Part shown: in pieces, positions 37,250-50,475 of the stretch | Layout of the letters: each line of letters starts with the position of its first letter | How positions within the stretch are numbered: the first letter of the stretch is position 1 | NCBI RefSeq assembly: GCF_907164915.1 | Contig: NC_061863.1 | Location: 9,983,882-10,047,881, forward strand | Length of the DNA: 64,000 bases | Direction of reading: 5' to 3' | Origin: Impatiens glandulifera | Lineage: Eukaryota > Streptophyta > Magnoliopsida > Ericales > Balsaminaceae | Notes under the pieces: model-generated | Databases searched by the model: none | Seen by the model: only the letters and a program-made list of their open reading frames with translations | What the model was told of the DNA's origin: nothing | Position numbers and translations under genes: made by a program

Positions 37250-37700
37250 TTTCTTAACTGTATGTTTTAATATTCTTAAACGAAGATATATTCTTAACAT
37301 GATGAAACTGATAAACTTGCAACCGTAATATTGACATGATGACCACCTTTGAAACTAAATTATCTTGTTATGTCTTCTTGTGGCCCTCTTCTTAACTATC
37401 AATTTTCAAATTCCTAAACGAAGATATCTTCTTATGTTCCTTTTTGGTGCAATCCATATTTTGAAAATCAGAGACGAAGATATCTTCTTCAATATATGTT
37501 TGCAAATTACTAAACGAAGATATCTTCTTCACTATATATTTTGAAATTTCTAAACGAAGATATCTTCTTAATTTTTTTGGGGTACAATCGATATTTTGAA
37601 AATCAGAGACGAAGATATCTTCTTCAATATATGTTTTTAAATTCCTAGACGAATATATATTCGTATAGACATGAACTAAAAAATATAATACGAAGATATC
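37250..37700 (+). repeat. Cluster of GAAGATATCTTC palindromes
   Basis: At least seven copies of the form ACGAAGATATCTTCTT, spaced about 45-65 bp, lie in a tandem-like array between gene A and the DUF7745-like gene. They are a local variant of the element-wide quasi-palindrome. Confidence 0.8.
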
Positions 37701-37798
37701 TTCACAACATGTAATGCACCTACCAGAGTTATGTATTGATGTGAATTCAAGAATGAAAACTCATTTATTACTTCAACTACTGCTGTATCAACATCATC

Positions 37799-37858
37799 AC
37801 TCTCATACCCTCACTCTCACTCTCACACTCCACTCTCACTCTCACCTCTCTCTCTGTT
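37799..37858 (+). repeat. TCACTC/CTCTCA microsatellite
   Basis: A CT-rich run of CTCACTCTCA units just upstream of the next gene, probably in its 5' leader. Confidence 0.8.
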
Positions 37859-37898
37859 TTGACTCTTTCCTTCATTCATTTAGTATAAAACTCATAAG

Positions 37899-39063
37899 AT
37901 GGATGTAGAGATGGACCCAGACATGCTTGTTTTATCGTAGCAACAGCTGGAGCGATACTTAAGTCTAATCAACGATGACCCTGTCCCTTTTAGTGTCTAT
38001 CATGTAGATGAGATTCTACCTCTATTACGAATAAACGTTAACGACGGACTGATGACCCACATGCAAAGCAGATGGAATACGGACTCTCGTTCTTTTGTTA
38101 TTGGGGAAATGCACATATGCCCGACGATAGAGGACTTTGCTTCAATCCTTAGGTGTGGTAGTCTTGCACTCATGATTTTGCCTGTCAATCAAGATCCTCA
38201 TATGGCCGTCCACATTTGCGACAGCTTCTATGGATGTACAATGTTTGATGCTCTTTTGTTTACCCTCCAACATGGATTTCTCAATATGACAAACATAGAC
38301 GAGTACATTTGGCGTGTCCAAGGAGCTGAGAGGACCATCAACCACACACAAAGCAAACTGATCATGCTTGTGGTTCTGGCTCATTTTTTTTATGTCCGGC
38401 TGCAGGACGACGGCCTTCGGAAAGGATCCTGCAGGTAGTTCCTGCACTGATGGGAAACGCCCCAAACCTGGCTAGCCTGGTACTTGTTGAGACATTACTT
38501 GGTCTTAACGAATTTGTTCCAGAGGAAAACAACTATTCTCGCCGTGAATCACCTTTGGTTCTCTACCTCTGGTTGTTAGACAAGTTGCATTGGTTGCCCC
38601 GTCCTTTAATTCCCTACACTTCCTTTGCCAATCTACAAGTGCAAAGGGTCAATGGACTCGTGCCTCCGAATTTTATTTCGGATATTCACCCAATTAGGTT
38701 CATTGTTCCGTGGTATCTCTTTACTGTAATGATGTACGAGATGAGGGGTTCTCCATTCATCATTTTGTTGGGCCTTAAGGGAACTACCTCCTACTGCACA
38801 ACTGTCATATACAGACAATTTGGCCTACGGAATCCCCTACCTTCGAATGGACTCAATCCTCCGGAGGACTTCATGCTTACTCCTCACCATCTTTACCTAG
38901 AGTACGCATCAATAATTGAAAATTCTTTGACGGTTTTAATCCCCAACGATGGATCAATGCTGTGAACGAAGCCATTCAGCTATACATTCCACCCGTCATC
39001 GAACATGAGGTCGTGTCACTGACAGGACCGATTGACGAGTCATCCTCTCATGAATCAGACTAG
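37899..39063 (+). pseudogene. DUF7745-like (plant mobile-domain-related) gene
   Basis: Starts at ATG 37899 (MDVEMDPDML) and ends at stop 39061-39063; about 388 residues when frames are joined. Features: RWNTDSRSFVIGEMHICPTIEDFASILR near residues 57-84, resembling the opening of DUF7745 and other plant mobile-domain proteins; a helical middle (ILQVVPALMGNAPNL); and GLRNPLPSNGLNPPEDF followed by FNPQRWINAVNEAI. Lesions: TAG at 37938-37940, a frameshift near 38418 and another near 38925. Mobile-domain proteins are often found in or derived from transposons; their biochemical role is poorly known. The domain name is a judgement from overall wording. It lies between the two Ulp1 genes on the same strand. 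Confidence 0.55.
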
Positions 39064-42000
39064 AACTTCATTTGTATTTTTGAACAGCTATTTTGTTGGT
39101 TAATCTGTGCAGTACTTATGTAAACGGATTATGGAATGTTTTTCTGTATTCAACAATATTATGAAGTTATGTTTGATTATAGTCTGAAGTTATATTTTAC
39201 ATTATGTAGTTAGTTTATTCTGGAGTGATATAAATCGAATCATTGTCGTTATGTTTGATTGTTTGATTGCAATTTGGATGTCATGATCAATTCAAAGTAT
39301 AATGTAAAACAACTGATGTGTTCATGTAAAACCCTTAAATTGATCCATCGATTGGTTGTTCGCTTCATTACACAGTATCTAATCAGTAAATGGAACGGAC
39401 ATTTCTTCGTTTGTTTGTTAGTGTATTACTTTTTACCATGTGATTGAAAACGAAGATGAAGTCGCATCACATCTTTGAAGTTACATATTATTGTATTTGT
39501 GCCACTTTCATGTCATACTCTAATGAATTTGAAAACGAAGAACCATTCGCCTGTAAGTTTCTATATTAAACACAACATTGTTACGAAACGAAATACTATT
39601 CGCTTGATATTCATATTTGAGGTCGACCACATTGAACGAAAATGTATTCGCTTGTATATTATATCCAAGGAATGGTTGAATGATTGAAGAAGCGCCAAAA
39701 CATTTTACATTACATGTCACGTCAGATTACAATTAGGGCAATGATTTCACTTATGGGAAACATATAATTAGCCAGAAGAGTAGATATTATAATACTTTAA
39801 TATTTATAATAAATTCGTTATTTTATAAATGTTTAATGACATGTGCATGAAAATATAAATAACAAATAATTATTATAATTCGACGTACAAAATTTCATTA
39901 CAAGTTTCATAAACATTTCTACGTTTCATAAACATTTGTACATTTTAACAATATTCATCTGCATCTCCAGCTTCAAGGCATCTCCATTGAAGCGACCACA
40001 GCGGATCTCTCACGCATAACTGTGGTCATACACCTGTTGAGTTATCTCTTGAGATGTTTTCCATCCCAGGGAATCTCCCACAGCTGGCGCTTCCCACCAG
40101 CAGTGGACACGAATGATCTTCATTTGATCGGTAGTTTCTACTTGAGTTATCAAGCATTCGTGGTAACTGAAGATGTTTTCCACCAGTTGATCTTCATTGT
40201 ACAAGTTTTCCATCACAGAGAATCTCCCAAATGATACAACCCAACAAACTATCTGAAAAAAACACACACTCTCAACAACAACGCTGACGAAATATTTCAT
40301 GCTGCCGACGAAGATTGTTTATGTAATCCCTACATTTATAGCAAACAGAAAATCTGTTTTCTTCATAAAATATTTAGATCTATTAATTCAGAAAAAGTAA
40401 ATTTCCCGTGATGAAATATCAAATCGGAACAGTTTGCAGTCCATTGGTCACATCATGAAAAAGTAATTTCATTAACGAAAAAGTAATAACACTTATATTA
40501 AATAAAAAAAATAATTCAATATTGTCATTCACATTATATTAAATAATAAATTATTTCCACATTAATAAAAATATTTTCATAAATAATTATAAAATTATAT
40601 TCAATATAATATTATTGCTATATGAAGGAAATTATGTTCAATATAAATAAGAATTAAAATATATTTTATTGAAAACATTAAGCCTGAAAACATTTTAATA
40701 TCCCACAAATTACCAAAATTAACATGAATTTTGAAGTTCCGTGTATCATATAAAAAAATTAATTCGAACAGCGAAGAGATGTTAGCTAAAATAACTCCAT
40801 AAGTGAAGAAATCTTCGCAACAATTGTTTTCCACCTGTCCCCCGTGTACACCCCCCAACACAACCATGAGAAGCCCGCTTGTCTGTCATGGAAAGACACT
40901 AACCCGTGTATGTGAAGACCAAAATTAAATGTATTTTAAATTTCCGTTTATTAAATATTATATTAAATTATTAAAACTGACATGAAGCGAACAAATATTC
41001 GCTCAAATGACTTGGCGGATTAGTAGGCAGTCCTTTGTTTTGTCACATCATGCAGAAATTATATTTCATCATTGAAAAAGAAGTGTGTTTTTGTATAAAA
41101 CCCTATAAAGAAATCATTTCATATCTATGGATTTAGTAAAAGTATTAAGCCCGTCATCATATGTCAAATCGGAACAGTGTGCAGTCTTTTTGTCACATCA
41201 CAAAAAGTAATAAATATTATATTTTAATAAAGTATTTATATTATATTAAATATTTCATTATTGATAAAGTATTGTTACAATAGTGTAATGTTAACATTAT
41301 ATTTTATTAAATATTATTTCTATATAGATAAAATTATGTTAGGAAATAAGTATAAATTTTTATTATATATACTATTATTTCTATATGAGCAAAATCATAT
41401 CGAATATAATTTACATTTAAAATATCATGAATTAAAGAAATTCATATAATTCAATTATAACGTCCGAACAATTTAATCAAAGACTTGGAAATGACATGCA
41501 GCGAATAAATCTTCGTAAACATATTAACATTAAATTATTTTTCAATTTTTTAACACATGAATTCATCTTATTAAAGATGAAAAGAAGCGAACATATATCC
41601 GTGTACAGTGAAAACTGCAATTTATGAGAAACTAATATGAAGCGAATAAATCTTCGCTTCAATGATTTTTAAGCTGACGTACATGTGAAACACTCAACCC
41701 TTACATGAGAAGACCCTTTACCCCTGATGTAAGTACACCAACGCTTGTATATGAAGACCAAAATTATGAAGGAATGTGGGAGGAAAATACACGCAGCGAA
41801 TAAATCTTCGCCACAAACAATTTTTCAATTTTTATCCCGTAAATCACATTTCATTTTTATTTATAATTCATTACTGAAATATTTTCGTACGGTATATCAT
41901 ATCTTAAAGTAATCATTACACATCGAATCGGACCAGTCTTCAGTATTTTAGACAGGAAACATCATTCATAATTTATATATTGTTAATTAAAAGGAAGAAA

Positions 42001-42850
42001 CAAAAATTAGGTGCTGTTTGATCTTGGTACACTTATTATCGAAAACAAAAATTTATAGAAATAAAGGCTGAATACTCCGGTCATAAATCAAAAAATGACA
42101 TTTAATATAATTAACATTATATGAAATATTAAATTATTCATACATAACAAACATTATATTTATTACATCAGTGTAAAAGTAAAATATATATATTGTTATT
42201 TATATTTGAAGAAAAATAAATTAAATTTAATTCACAGCTCAATTAAAAATGAAAATATTAAAATGAAGCGCCAAAATTTTTTTCACATGTCAATTCAACT
42301 GTCACAAAGTCTCAGGCTTTGTGATGACGGCAAGTCATTTCCACCGCTACCATCCCATCAAATGTCAATCCTTTAGATTGGATACGATCTGTTAAATTTG
42401 CAGATCGAAGATTTGTTCGCTTCTTCAGCATTGAGAAGCAAATAGTTGTTCACATTGTGGGAATTTTTTTCCAAATAATGTGAAACGAGAAAGACATGTC
42501 CTAAGCGAAGATATATTCGTACATTGCTGAATTCTGCACGAATACATCCTCGCCTATTCTAGTATGTTTCTTTTCATAATGCAGAATTACATGTCACATT
42601 CCATGAGCGAATATCGCTTCTACTCATACGAAGTTCATGAGAAACTCCTTATTCATGTTTGTGAAAACCGATACGGCCTCATGAAAATACACTCACACTA
42701 ACAGAGCACTTTACAAAGTAAAACATCTCAAGCCCGAATCCGGCCGTCATACACCCAGGTTATTCTACCATCTGACCTAGCGCTGTCGTCTCCGGCATTT
42801 CGACTACGAATCCATTTCTCTTCTGATTAGTATCATCTGCTCCTGCGAAA
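39064..42850. other. Non-coding spacer of the MULE, rich in quasi-palindromes and repeat modules
   Basis: No gene recognised over 3.8 kb. It contains scattered copies of AGCGAANANATNTTCGCT-type sites (40986-41003, 41500-41516, 41641-41658, 41796-41812, 42503-42520) and partial 120-bp modules (about 40838-40945, 41673-41765, 42640-42720), separated by AT-rich filler. The last 150 bases are the leader of Ulp1 gene B. Confidence 0.6.
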
Positions 42851-45800
42851 ATGGTAAGAAGTGTTTACGGTTGCATGCTTGGGTCTATTTCGTTTTCTTA
42901 GTTTAGTTCGTTCGAATCTAAATGTGACTCTATCATCTCAGAATCAGGATTCCGATATGCAAATAGTTCCATATACTGAATCCACGACGGAAGTTAACAC
43001 ACTAAGGTAATTACGCTAATGTTAGAATTGTACAAATTTGACTATATTTGTATTAGGGAAGTAATCCAATTTGCTAATGATAATGTAGTATTCAACAAAG
43101 GAAAAGAAAACCCGATGCATCAGGCACGCCCACGACACCACTGGATATTCTGGCCAACGCGGCGAATGAAGCACTTAGTGAGAACCAAGTTAAGAAGAAA
43201 AGAAGAAGGACTCGTGACCCTGATGTTGATTTCAAGAGCAGAACCTCTCCATCGTTACTTCATCACTTGATTAACAGGTTATCTGAAGAACAGAAGCAGG
43301 CTGTTAGGGACATAGGATTTGGTTCCCTTCTGTCACTTGGCATATCAAAATGCCCACTTCAATTCTCACGGTGCATTGTGAGTCTATTCAATCCCAGAAG
43401 GAGGAGCATCGTCCTACACAGTGGAGAGGAGATGCAGATTGATGAAGAGGATGTTCAATGTGTATTGAACATACCAGAGGGGAATTAGTAGTTGCAGAGT
43501 GTTTAGGAAATCACACGGACGACAAGGTGTACAAGGACCATCTCACGGCGTGGAGAAGGAGATGGGGATTCGAGAACACTGGAGGTCCTTCAACCTACCA
43601 AATGCCTGAGAAAATTCTACAGAACACAGAAGGAGACAGTAACTTCAAGATGGACTTCGTGGTGTTTGTTGTATCCAGTTTTTTGTGGACATCCCAAAAT
43701 CCACAGTGCATGTACTTCATTTAGAACTTCAATATCATTTTAAATGGCTTGAGTCACTCCTTTTTTATGTACAGATTCAAAGTACTGAAATCCCTCCAGG
43801 ATGTATCTAAAATCAAAGACTACAACTGGTGCAAGTTCACGTTAGACGGGCTAGTCGACAGTGTTTATAAGTGGAAAGAAAAGAAGACATCCTATTTCCA
43901 TGGACCATTAACGTTTCTTTTGGTGAGTGTAGAAATCTATTTGCTGTAGGTTGTACCTTCATAATTTTTCATGAGTTTGAACGTAACATATATTTGTTCA
44001 TGCTAATGTATCAGTTGTGCTACTTGGACCGTGTGGTTGAGTTCAAGGTAAACAGTCAGATCTCAAGGAGTTTCCCTATTTTAGGATGCTGGGACGAGAA
44101 AAAGATGTACGAAAGGGTTGAGTTTGAGGCTGCACAGGGGGGTTTGGACATGGTAGGGTAGTTGCTCGCATAGCCATTCCGAATGAGCAACCACCGATTC
44201 AACAAAATGTGGAGCCAACACCACCACAATCTGGAGAACACCATCAAACTGAGCAGGCTCCAATTACACAAAACCTGGCATCATGTTTGAGGAAGGTTGC
44301 GGCCGCTGCAGACGAATTGGCACAAGGGGCTAAATATCTGAATGAGATGCACCAGATAAACGCCATGGAACTTGTACAGTCTGCATTTGAGCCATTGGCC
44401 ACGGTACTAAACTCCAATTCAATCCTGAGGGAAGGCTTACAGCGGAGCCTGGACCAAAAAAAAAACCAGCAGCCCGGAGGAAGTGGCATTAACCCAAACA
44501 CAGAAGCCACCACCCAAGCGAAAGGCAACACCAACCCTACCAACAACCCTGCCAACACCAATCCAACGGCCCCATCCAACAAGAACACATTAACCCCCAC
44601 CACCGAAACAAACACCCCATCCAACACCACTCCAACAGACCAAACCAACAAGAGCAGCCTTTCTCCCAACACACAAAAAAACACCAAAGCCAACACCACT
44701 CCAACAGCCCTAGCCAACAACAACACCCTTTCTTCCAACACCGTAAAAAACACTAAAGCAAACACACAAGAAAAATGCAACACCCTTCCTCTAAACACCC
44801 AAGACAATACACAAACCACCCTCACACCAACGACCCAATCCCACAAGAACCCAATTCCACTAAAAACAAAAACAAAAACCCCAACCCCAACCCCTCCACT
44901 TGCACAATCCAAACCCAATGCCAACCCCATTCCTCCAACCCCAACCCCAACCCCTCCAATTGCACAACCCAAACCCAAAGCCAACCCCATTCCTCCAACC
45001 CCAACCACAACCCCTACCATGGCACAAGCCAAACCCAAAGCCAACCTCATTCCTATAACCCCAAGCCCAACCCCTACCATGGCACAAGCCAAACCCAAAG
45101 CCAACCCCATTCCTATAACCACAACCACAACCCATACCATGGCACAAGCCAAACCCAAAGCCAACCCCATTCCTCCAACCCCAACCCCAACCCCTACCAT
45201 GGCACAACCCAAACCCAAAGCCAACCCCATTACTATAACCCCAACCCCAACCCCTACCATGGCACAACCCAAACCCAAAGCCAACCCCATTACTCCCAAA
45301 ACAGAAACCAACAAGAACACCAGCACTCCAACCACTCCAGCCTTGCCTCCTACCCAATTTCTCCCCAAAAAAGAGGAAGCAGGACCGTCAAAGGCCTTAA
45401 ATGTCTGCAGAAAAGTCCCCCGAAATTTGAAAACAGATTGGTTAACCGATGTCATCAAAACCGAAACCAACAACAACTCCCCTTCTTTGGCGATAGTAAA
45501 AAATGAACCGGAAGAATGCATTTCCAGTCTACCACCGCCACTTCAAACGGCCTCTTCTTTGGAGATAGTAAAGAATGAACCAGAAAAAGGCATCTACAGT
45601 CTACTACCGCCACTTCAAACTGCCTCTTCTCGTCCAAACATGCAAATGAAAGAATGGCTTAAAGCATTGGAATTGCCTCCAGCTTTGAAGACCCCATATT
45701 TCAATAAAATGTTTAGGGATGTAAAACAAATGACAAACATTCAGAAGATTTTTGTGGGTTTCATATTTGCTACAGGACTTGATCCAAGGTAATGTTTCCT

Positions 45801-46871
45801 GGACATACTTAATTATTCATAAAAAAATATAATTTGTACACCATTCTGAAACATGTTTTTCTGTTTTCATGTAGTGAAATGTTATTTATTGCGGAGAACC
45901 TATGTCTACACGTGACTCGCGGGGACATGCTTACAATGGCTGATCAAACCTGGGTAGACAGTATGATTATTGACGTTTGGTCATACATGTTGCACGACCT
46001 TTCTAGGAAAAATGTAAAACGTCGTTACAATAAGATTTTCTACACAACCGTGCTCACCGTAAGTTGTACTAGCACTGTTATTTATCAATTATGTTATTCT
46101 TGTGAGACTAAAGACTGCTGTAAACAGATTTTTTGTGAAGGTGGGATAACTACCCGAGACAAATTCAATGAAAGGTTCTGTCGAGAAGGTCGGGCTTTCC
46201 AAATTTCGAAAATGGACCTCTTAGAAGTGGACCTCGTAAGTACATCTCTGGCTATGATACCTTATAATAGCATGTACCACTCAGTTCAAATCTAATCTTT
46301 TTAAATTCTATCCACAGTTGTTTTTCCCAATCATTGATGACAGACATTTCTACTTGGTTTGCTATAACTTCATACAAAGGCAATTTCAAGTAATTGATAA
46401 CCGGCAGTCACCTATGCAATCGCCCTTCGAAAGAAGATATAAGAATGCACAAATCTTGGTATGACACTACAATTAAAATTTAAAATAGTTCAATTTTGGA
46501 ATTCTAGTAGCACTAAAATACAGTACATCATGTTGTTTGTAATGATGTATCAGGATGACTACATTCAACAATATATGAACGACGTAGACCCCGTTCTTGC
46601 TGAAAAGTATGGCGGTTTGGAAAAGATATGTTTGAAATTGCCATGGCAGGATTCCAAGAATTACACTGACTGCGGCATTTTTTGCATGAGACACATGGAG
46701 ACGTATGAAGGTGAGGTGAAGGGTTGGAAAACTGGCTTTGGCGTTAAAAGAAATGTAAGGAACCAAATAAAGACATTGAGGATGGAATATTGTTGGCGTG
46801 TCATTGGCTCGGAGCTCAACAATGCCAGGAGCAAGGTCTACAATTCCTGCCGTAAATGGATAAGTCCATGA
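42851..46871 (+). pseudogene. Ulp1-like (C48) cysteine protease gene B of the MULE
   Basis: Exons: 42851-42853 (the ATG alone), 42942-43006, 43101-43705, 43775-43922, 44015-45788, 45875-46059, 46128-46235, 46318-46458, 46554-46871, nearly all with canonical GT-AG borders. Domains match gene A: DIGFGSLLSLGISKCPLQFS, FKMDFVVFVVSSFL and LQDVSKIKDYNWCKFTL. A 500-residue Thr/Asn/Pro/Lys-rich linker with seven 20-residue repeats comes next, then the protease with His in DDRHFYLVCYN, Asp in QVIDNR, Gln in LPWQDSK and Cys in YTDCGIFCMRHME. Single-base losses in G-runs near 43483 and 44135 break the frame, but the protease exons contain no stop. Predicted role is processing of a ubiquitin-like modifier; why MULEs carry such genes is unknown. 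Confidence 0.8.
44881..45300 (+). repeat. 60-bp coding minisatellite in Ulp1 gene B
   Basis: Seven units of exactly 60 bp, each giving a 20-residue Pro/Thr/Ala/Lys repeat such as MAQAKPKANPIPPTPTPTPT. The antisense strand is also open by chance, because of the lack of complementary stops. Confidence 0.95.
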
Positions 46872-47722
46872 ATTAGGAACTGTATACATATTGTGTAATT
46901 AAATTTTACAAAGAATTTTAGTTGACATGAGTACAATAATGTAGATGCAGACAGATGGGGTAATTAAACTATTCATATAATTTTAATGATTTATTGTTAC
47001 AATAAAGAATATGTTGTGTAATTTCAATTCTCAAAAAATGTTACTTCACATCTTGACAATAATGAACATGTATACATGCAGATTGTTTTTTATGAAATTT
47101 GATTTTCAAATACTTGTTCAATTATGTGTTAAATGAATAAATTAAGTGAAAGAAACATGAGGCGCATAAATATTCGCTTCAAATACTTTTTCTTCATTTA
47201 ATAAACCCTTATAAAATTTATATGTGAAGACTCGAATTTCATGAAAGAAATATGAAGAGAATAAATATTCGCCTCAAATACTTATTTTCTATGAAGCGAA
47301 TACATATTCGCCTCAAATAATTGTTCATGTAAAACCCCCACCCCATCCATGAGAAGCGGGATGACTTGTCATGTCATTACACTTACCCCGACATGTAAAG
47401 ACCAAATTCCACATAAATATCAATTTCATCAAAGAAATATGAGGAGAATAAATATTTGCCCCAGATACTTGGTGAGGTTGAAGCGAACACATATTCGCCT
47501 CAGTTTTATGTTTCATATTCTCAATTTGTAACTAAAAGGATACTTAATATTAGTTGACTGGGGGCGAATAAATATTCGATTGATTTAGGTGTTTTTATTT
47601 TTTTTAGAAATGAATTAGTGTGGTCATTCATTTGGTATTGCATAAAACTTCGCATGCATACATTCGACCTTATTCTTGGTTTCAAATCCAACATACATAC
47701 AATACTATATACATATCAGATT
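46872..47722. other. Spacer between Ulp1 gene B and the transposase gene
   Basis: The two genes converge here. The spacer holds quasi-palindromes at 47161-47178, 47295-47311 and 47482-47498, with one 120-bp module near 47323-47405. No coding sequence. Confidence 0.6.
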
Positions 47723-50475
47723 TCACATGAAACTGGAATTCGATAGTTGAGATGACAAAAGAACAATGAACGGAGTATTGGCGTCCATGCTGAAACTTTC
47801 GTCCCATTGTTGAGGAGTTGAGAACTGAGGAGTTGTCGTTGGCATTGCATTTGATGGCTGGAAAGGAATATCAAATTTATTTAAAAGTATGTTATTATAT
47901 GAATATTAATAACCCAATTATTAGTAAAGAAGGTAAGTCAGCAAATTCATACCGGAATCTGTGATTCACTAGTTATTCTTGTTGATTTTCTTTTTCTGGA
48001 GTTCTTCTCTAGTCCACATTTCCTTCTCTTACCAGACCTTGTTGGCTTCTTAGTTTTCATTCCTTTCGCTTCAACAGGGGCACCCTCGGCAGAACGTGAT
48101 ACACCGGTTGGTGGAGTTTGCATATTTATACTCTCCTGTAATTTTTTTATCCACAAACGTGCACTGGCTCAGCATGATTTCTTTGACATGCTTGTAAGTG
48201 TCATCTCTTTCGGCTGCCTTGGTAAATAAATGCATGGACAACTCACACAAATATCTGTATCTTATGTTATGAAGCTCACTCGGATCAACATTAGTACTGT
48301 CCACGATTGGATCAGTTCCAAATATTCCATCTTTGGCTGTTCTTGTCCACCTCTTCAATATCAACGCCGGAGGAATCTTCAACACGTCAATCGTTGTGAA
48401 AATCTTTAGGATGTGAGCACACAAAATCCCTCCAAATTCAAATTTACAGCAGCTACACTCGATATTCTTATCGTCATTCTTATGAACTGTAACTGTATGA
48501 GAGCATCTCCTAGTGTGGGGTGTTACCTTGTATTTTTTGTGTGTCGACATCCTCTAACATTTCTACACCACAATCATGCGACATAAACCATTGTTGTTCA
48601 AAGCACTTAAAGACCTCTGGGGTGTAAACTTTGCAGGCATCCTTTAAGATCAAAACTGGATAGTTAAGACTTGGTTGGCTGGTAATTGATTTGAAATCAG
48701 CCTTCAACACATCATATCTTCTTTCATCGAGTAGTCTTTCAAAGTGTTTGAAAAATTCTAAAAACTTGTGTTTGTAGGAGCAGTACCTTTTCAACATACT
48801 GTTCATACTCTCACTTCTCTGTGTTGTCGTCATATCAGCACAAAACATTTGTCGTCCATAGACTAATGCCCACTTTCGCCTGATGGTAAACATGCGTTTC
48901 AACTAGTCGTTGTTTTCAAGCCCGTAGTTTGTCAACATTTGATTCCAAGCTTCAACAAACTCTATCTCTTCTTCAAAATCATATATACACGAAGAAAAAT
49001 CCTTAGAAAAATCTCTGAAATTATGGAACACCGAGCTAAGATGTATGGCTGCATTTTGAAATATGTGCCAAATACAGAGACGATGATTTGTTTCGGGCCA
49101 TGTAGACGCCAAGGCCTTAGCCATGGCCGCGTCTTGATCTGTAAGAATGGTTTTTGGTTTTTTCCCACGCATAGCTTTGGTGAAAGTCTCAAACAACCAA
49201 TCAAAAGTCATCGCAGTTTCATCGTATAATAGAGCTGCTCCAAAAATAATTGATTGTTTGTGATGATTGACACCTACAAAAAGCGCAACTGGACGACCTT
49301 CATTATTCTTCTTGTATGTGGTGTCAAAACTGACCACGTCTCCGAAGTATGAATAATCGGACCGCATGTTGGAATCACACCAAAAAATATTCGTTATCAA
49401 ATCGTCCGCATCAAGTTGAAAAGCATTATAAAAACCAGGATTATTGGATTGTTTTTTCTGCAAATACTCTAATACACCCCCTGTTTCCCCAAAATTACAC
49501 TCTCTGGTTCTTTTCGTGCGCAGGTAATTTTTGTAATCCTCAAGAAGAAAACCTAAATTCTCCCTTCCACCGATTTGTTTAGACATTAGAGCATGTGATG
49601 ACTTAGGAGGAATTCCAACGTTAGTGGCCATCTCGATATGTAAGCCTGCAACTACAGAAATATTCCTATGGCATCTATACCGGTGAGTTTTCTTTGGACT
49701 TGCAAGAGGATGACTATGATCACTAATAAAATTTACCACTTGGAACTTTCCATTGTCTGCCCTCTTTATCCTCAATTTCGCTTCACAACAGAACCTCGTC
49801 ATAGAACGTCTACGTTTCACATAGACATCACGTTTGTCCTTTCCCCGTTCACCCTGTGCACTACAACAAAAAACTCTATCCAGTATTTTACCCTCGTTGT
49901 CTACATGTTTTGAACTGCGCCTTATACCAAATCCTATTAGTTTAGCGTATGCTAGGTAGAATACGTAGTCTTCTTCTTCACTCTCAAATTCCCTACCTAA
50001 AAGTGGAATTAAATTCGCTTCGATGTCCTCCAAAGGTTGGCCGTTTCCATCGAAATTCAATTGACGACGACAAGTAGCAGATTCGCTGTTCAATTTGAAC
50101 ACGTGGAAAATAAAGGTTCAACTAACCAGAACTTGTAGATTATTGTAAAATGAAAACAATATAAGCGAATAGAGCTTCTCTTCAAGATTAATAACATTGT
50201 AATATTATGCGAATATAGTTTCGCTTTAAAACTTATTATCAAAAAAGCTATTAGGGAAGAGATCTTCGCTTACATATGAACGAAAAAAATTAGAGAAGTT
50301 AAACCATGTTACCTTAAATCATTAATATCATTCTCGTTCATATCATTCTCGCTCATATGTGTTCCTTCCTGATAATCAACCAGAACAGAACATTTCATGT
50401 CGAGTATTCGAAAAACATAAAAAAGGTTGGGATGAAAAGTAAAGAAGGTATAGATGACATTCAAAAACATACCAT
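47723..50475 (-). pseudogene. MULE transposase gene (FAR1 + DDE + SWIM)
   Basis: The enzyme that would excise and insert the element. Exons on the minus strand: 50475-50473 (ATG alone), 50368-50313, 50085-47953, 47857-47723. The third exon encodes an FAR1-type zinc DNA-binding region (EFESEEEDYVFYLAYAK, FCCSAQG, FCCEAKLRI, FISDHSHPL). The MULE catalytic core follows (VVSFDTTYKKN, ILTDQDAAM, HRLCIWHIF; the glutamate probably in EFVEAWNQM), then a SWIM zinc finger (CSCCKFEFGGILCAHI) and a basic, nuclear-signal-like tail (KKPTRSGKRRKCG). Lesions: TAG at 48903-48905 where tryptophan is expected, an extra base in the A-run near 48540, and another near 48150. Otherwise complete, so inactivation looks recent. 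Confidence 0.85.

Noticed and set aside
44244..45521. 425-codon open frame on the minus strand opposite Ulp1 gene B
   Set aside because: It is the complement of the A/C-rich Pro/Thr/Asn repeats, which lack antisense stops. Its Gly/Val/Leu-rich product matches no family, and the plus strand has a coherent exon structure.
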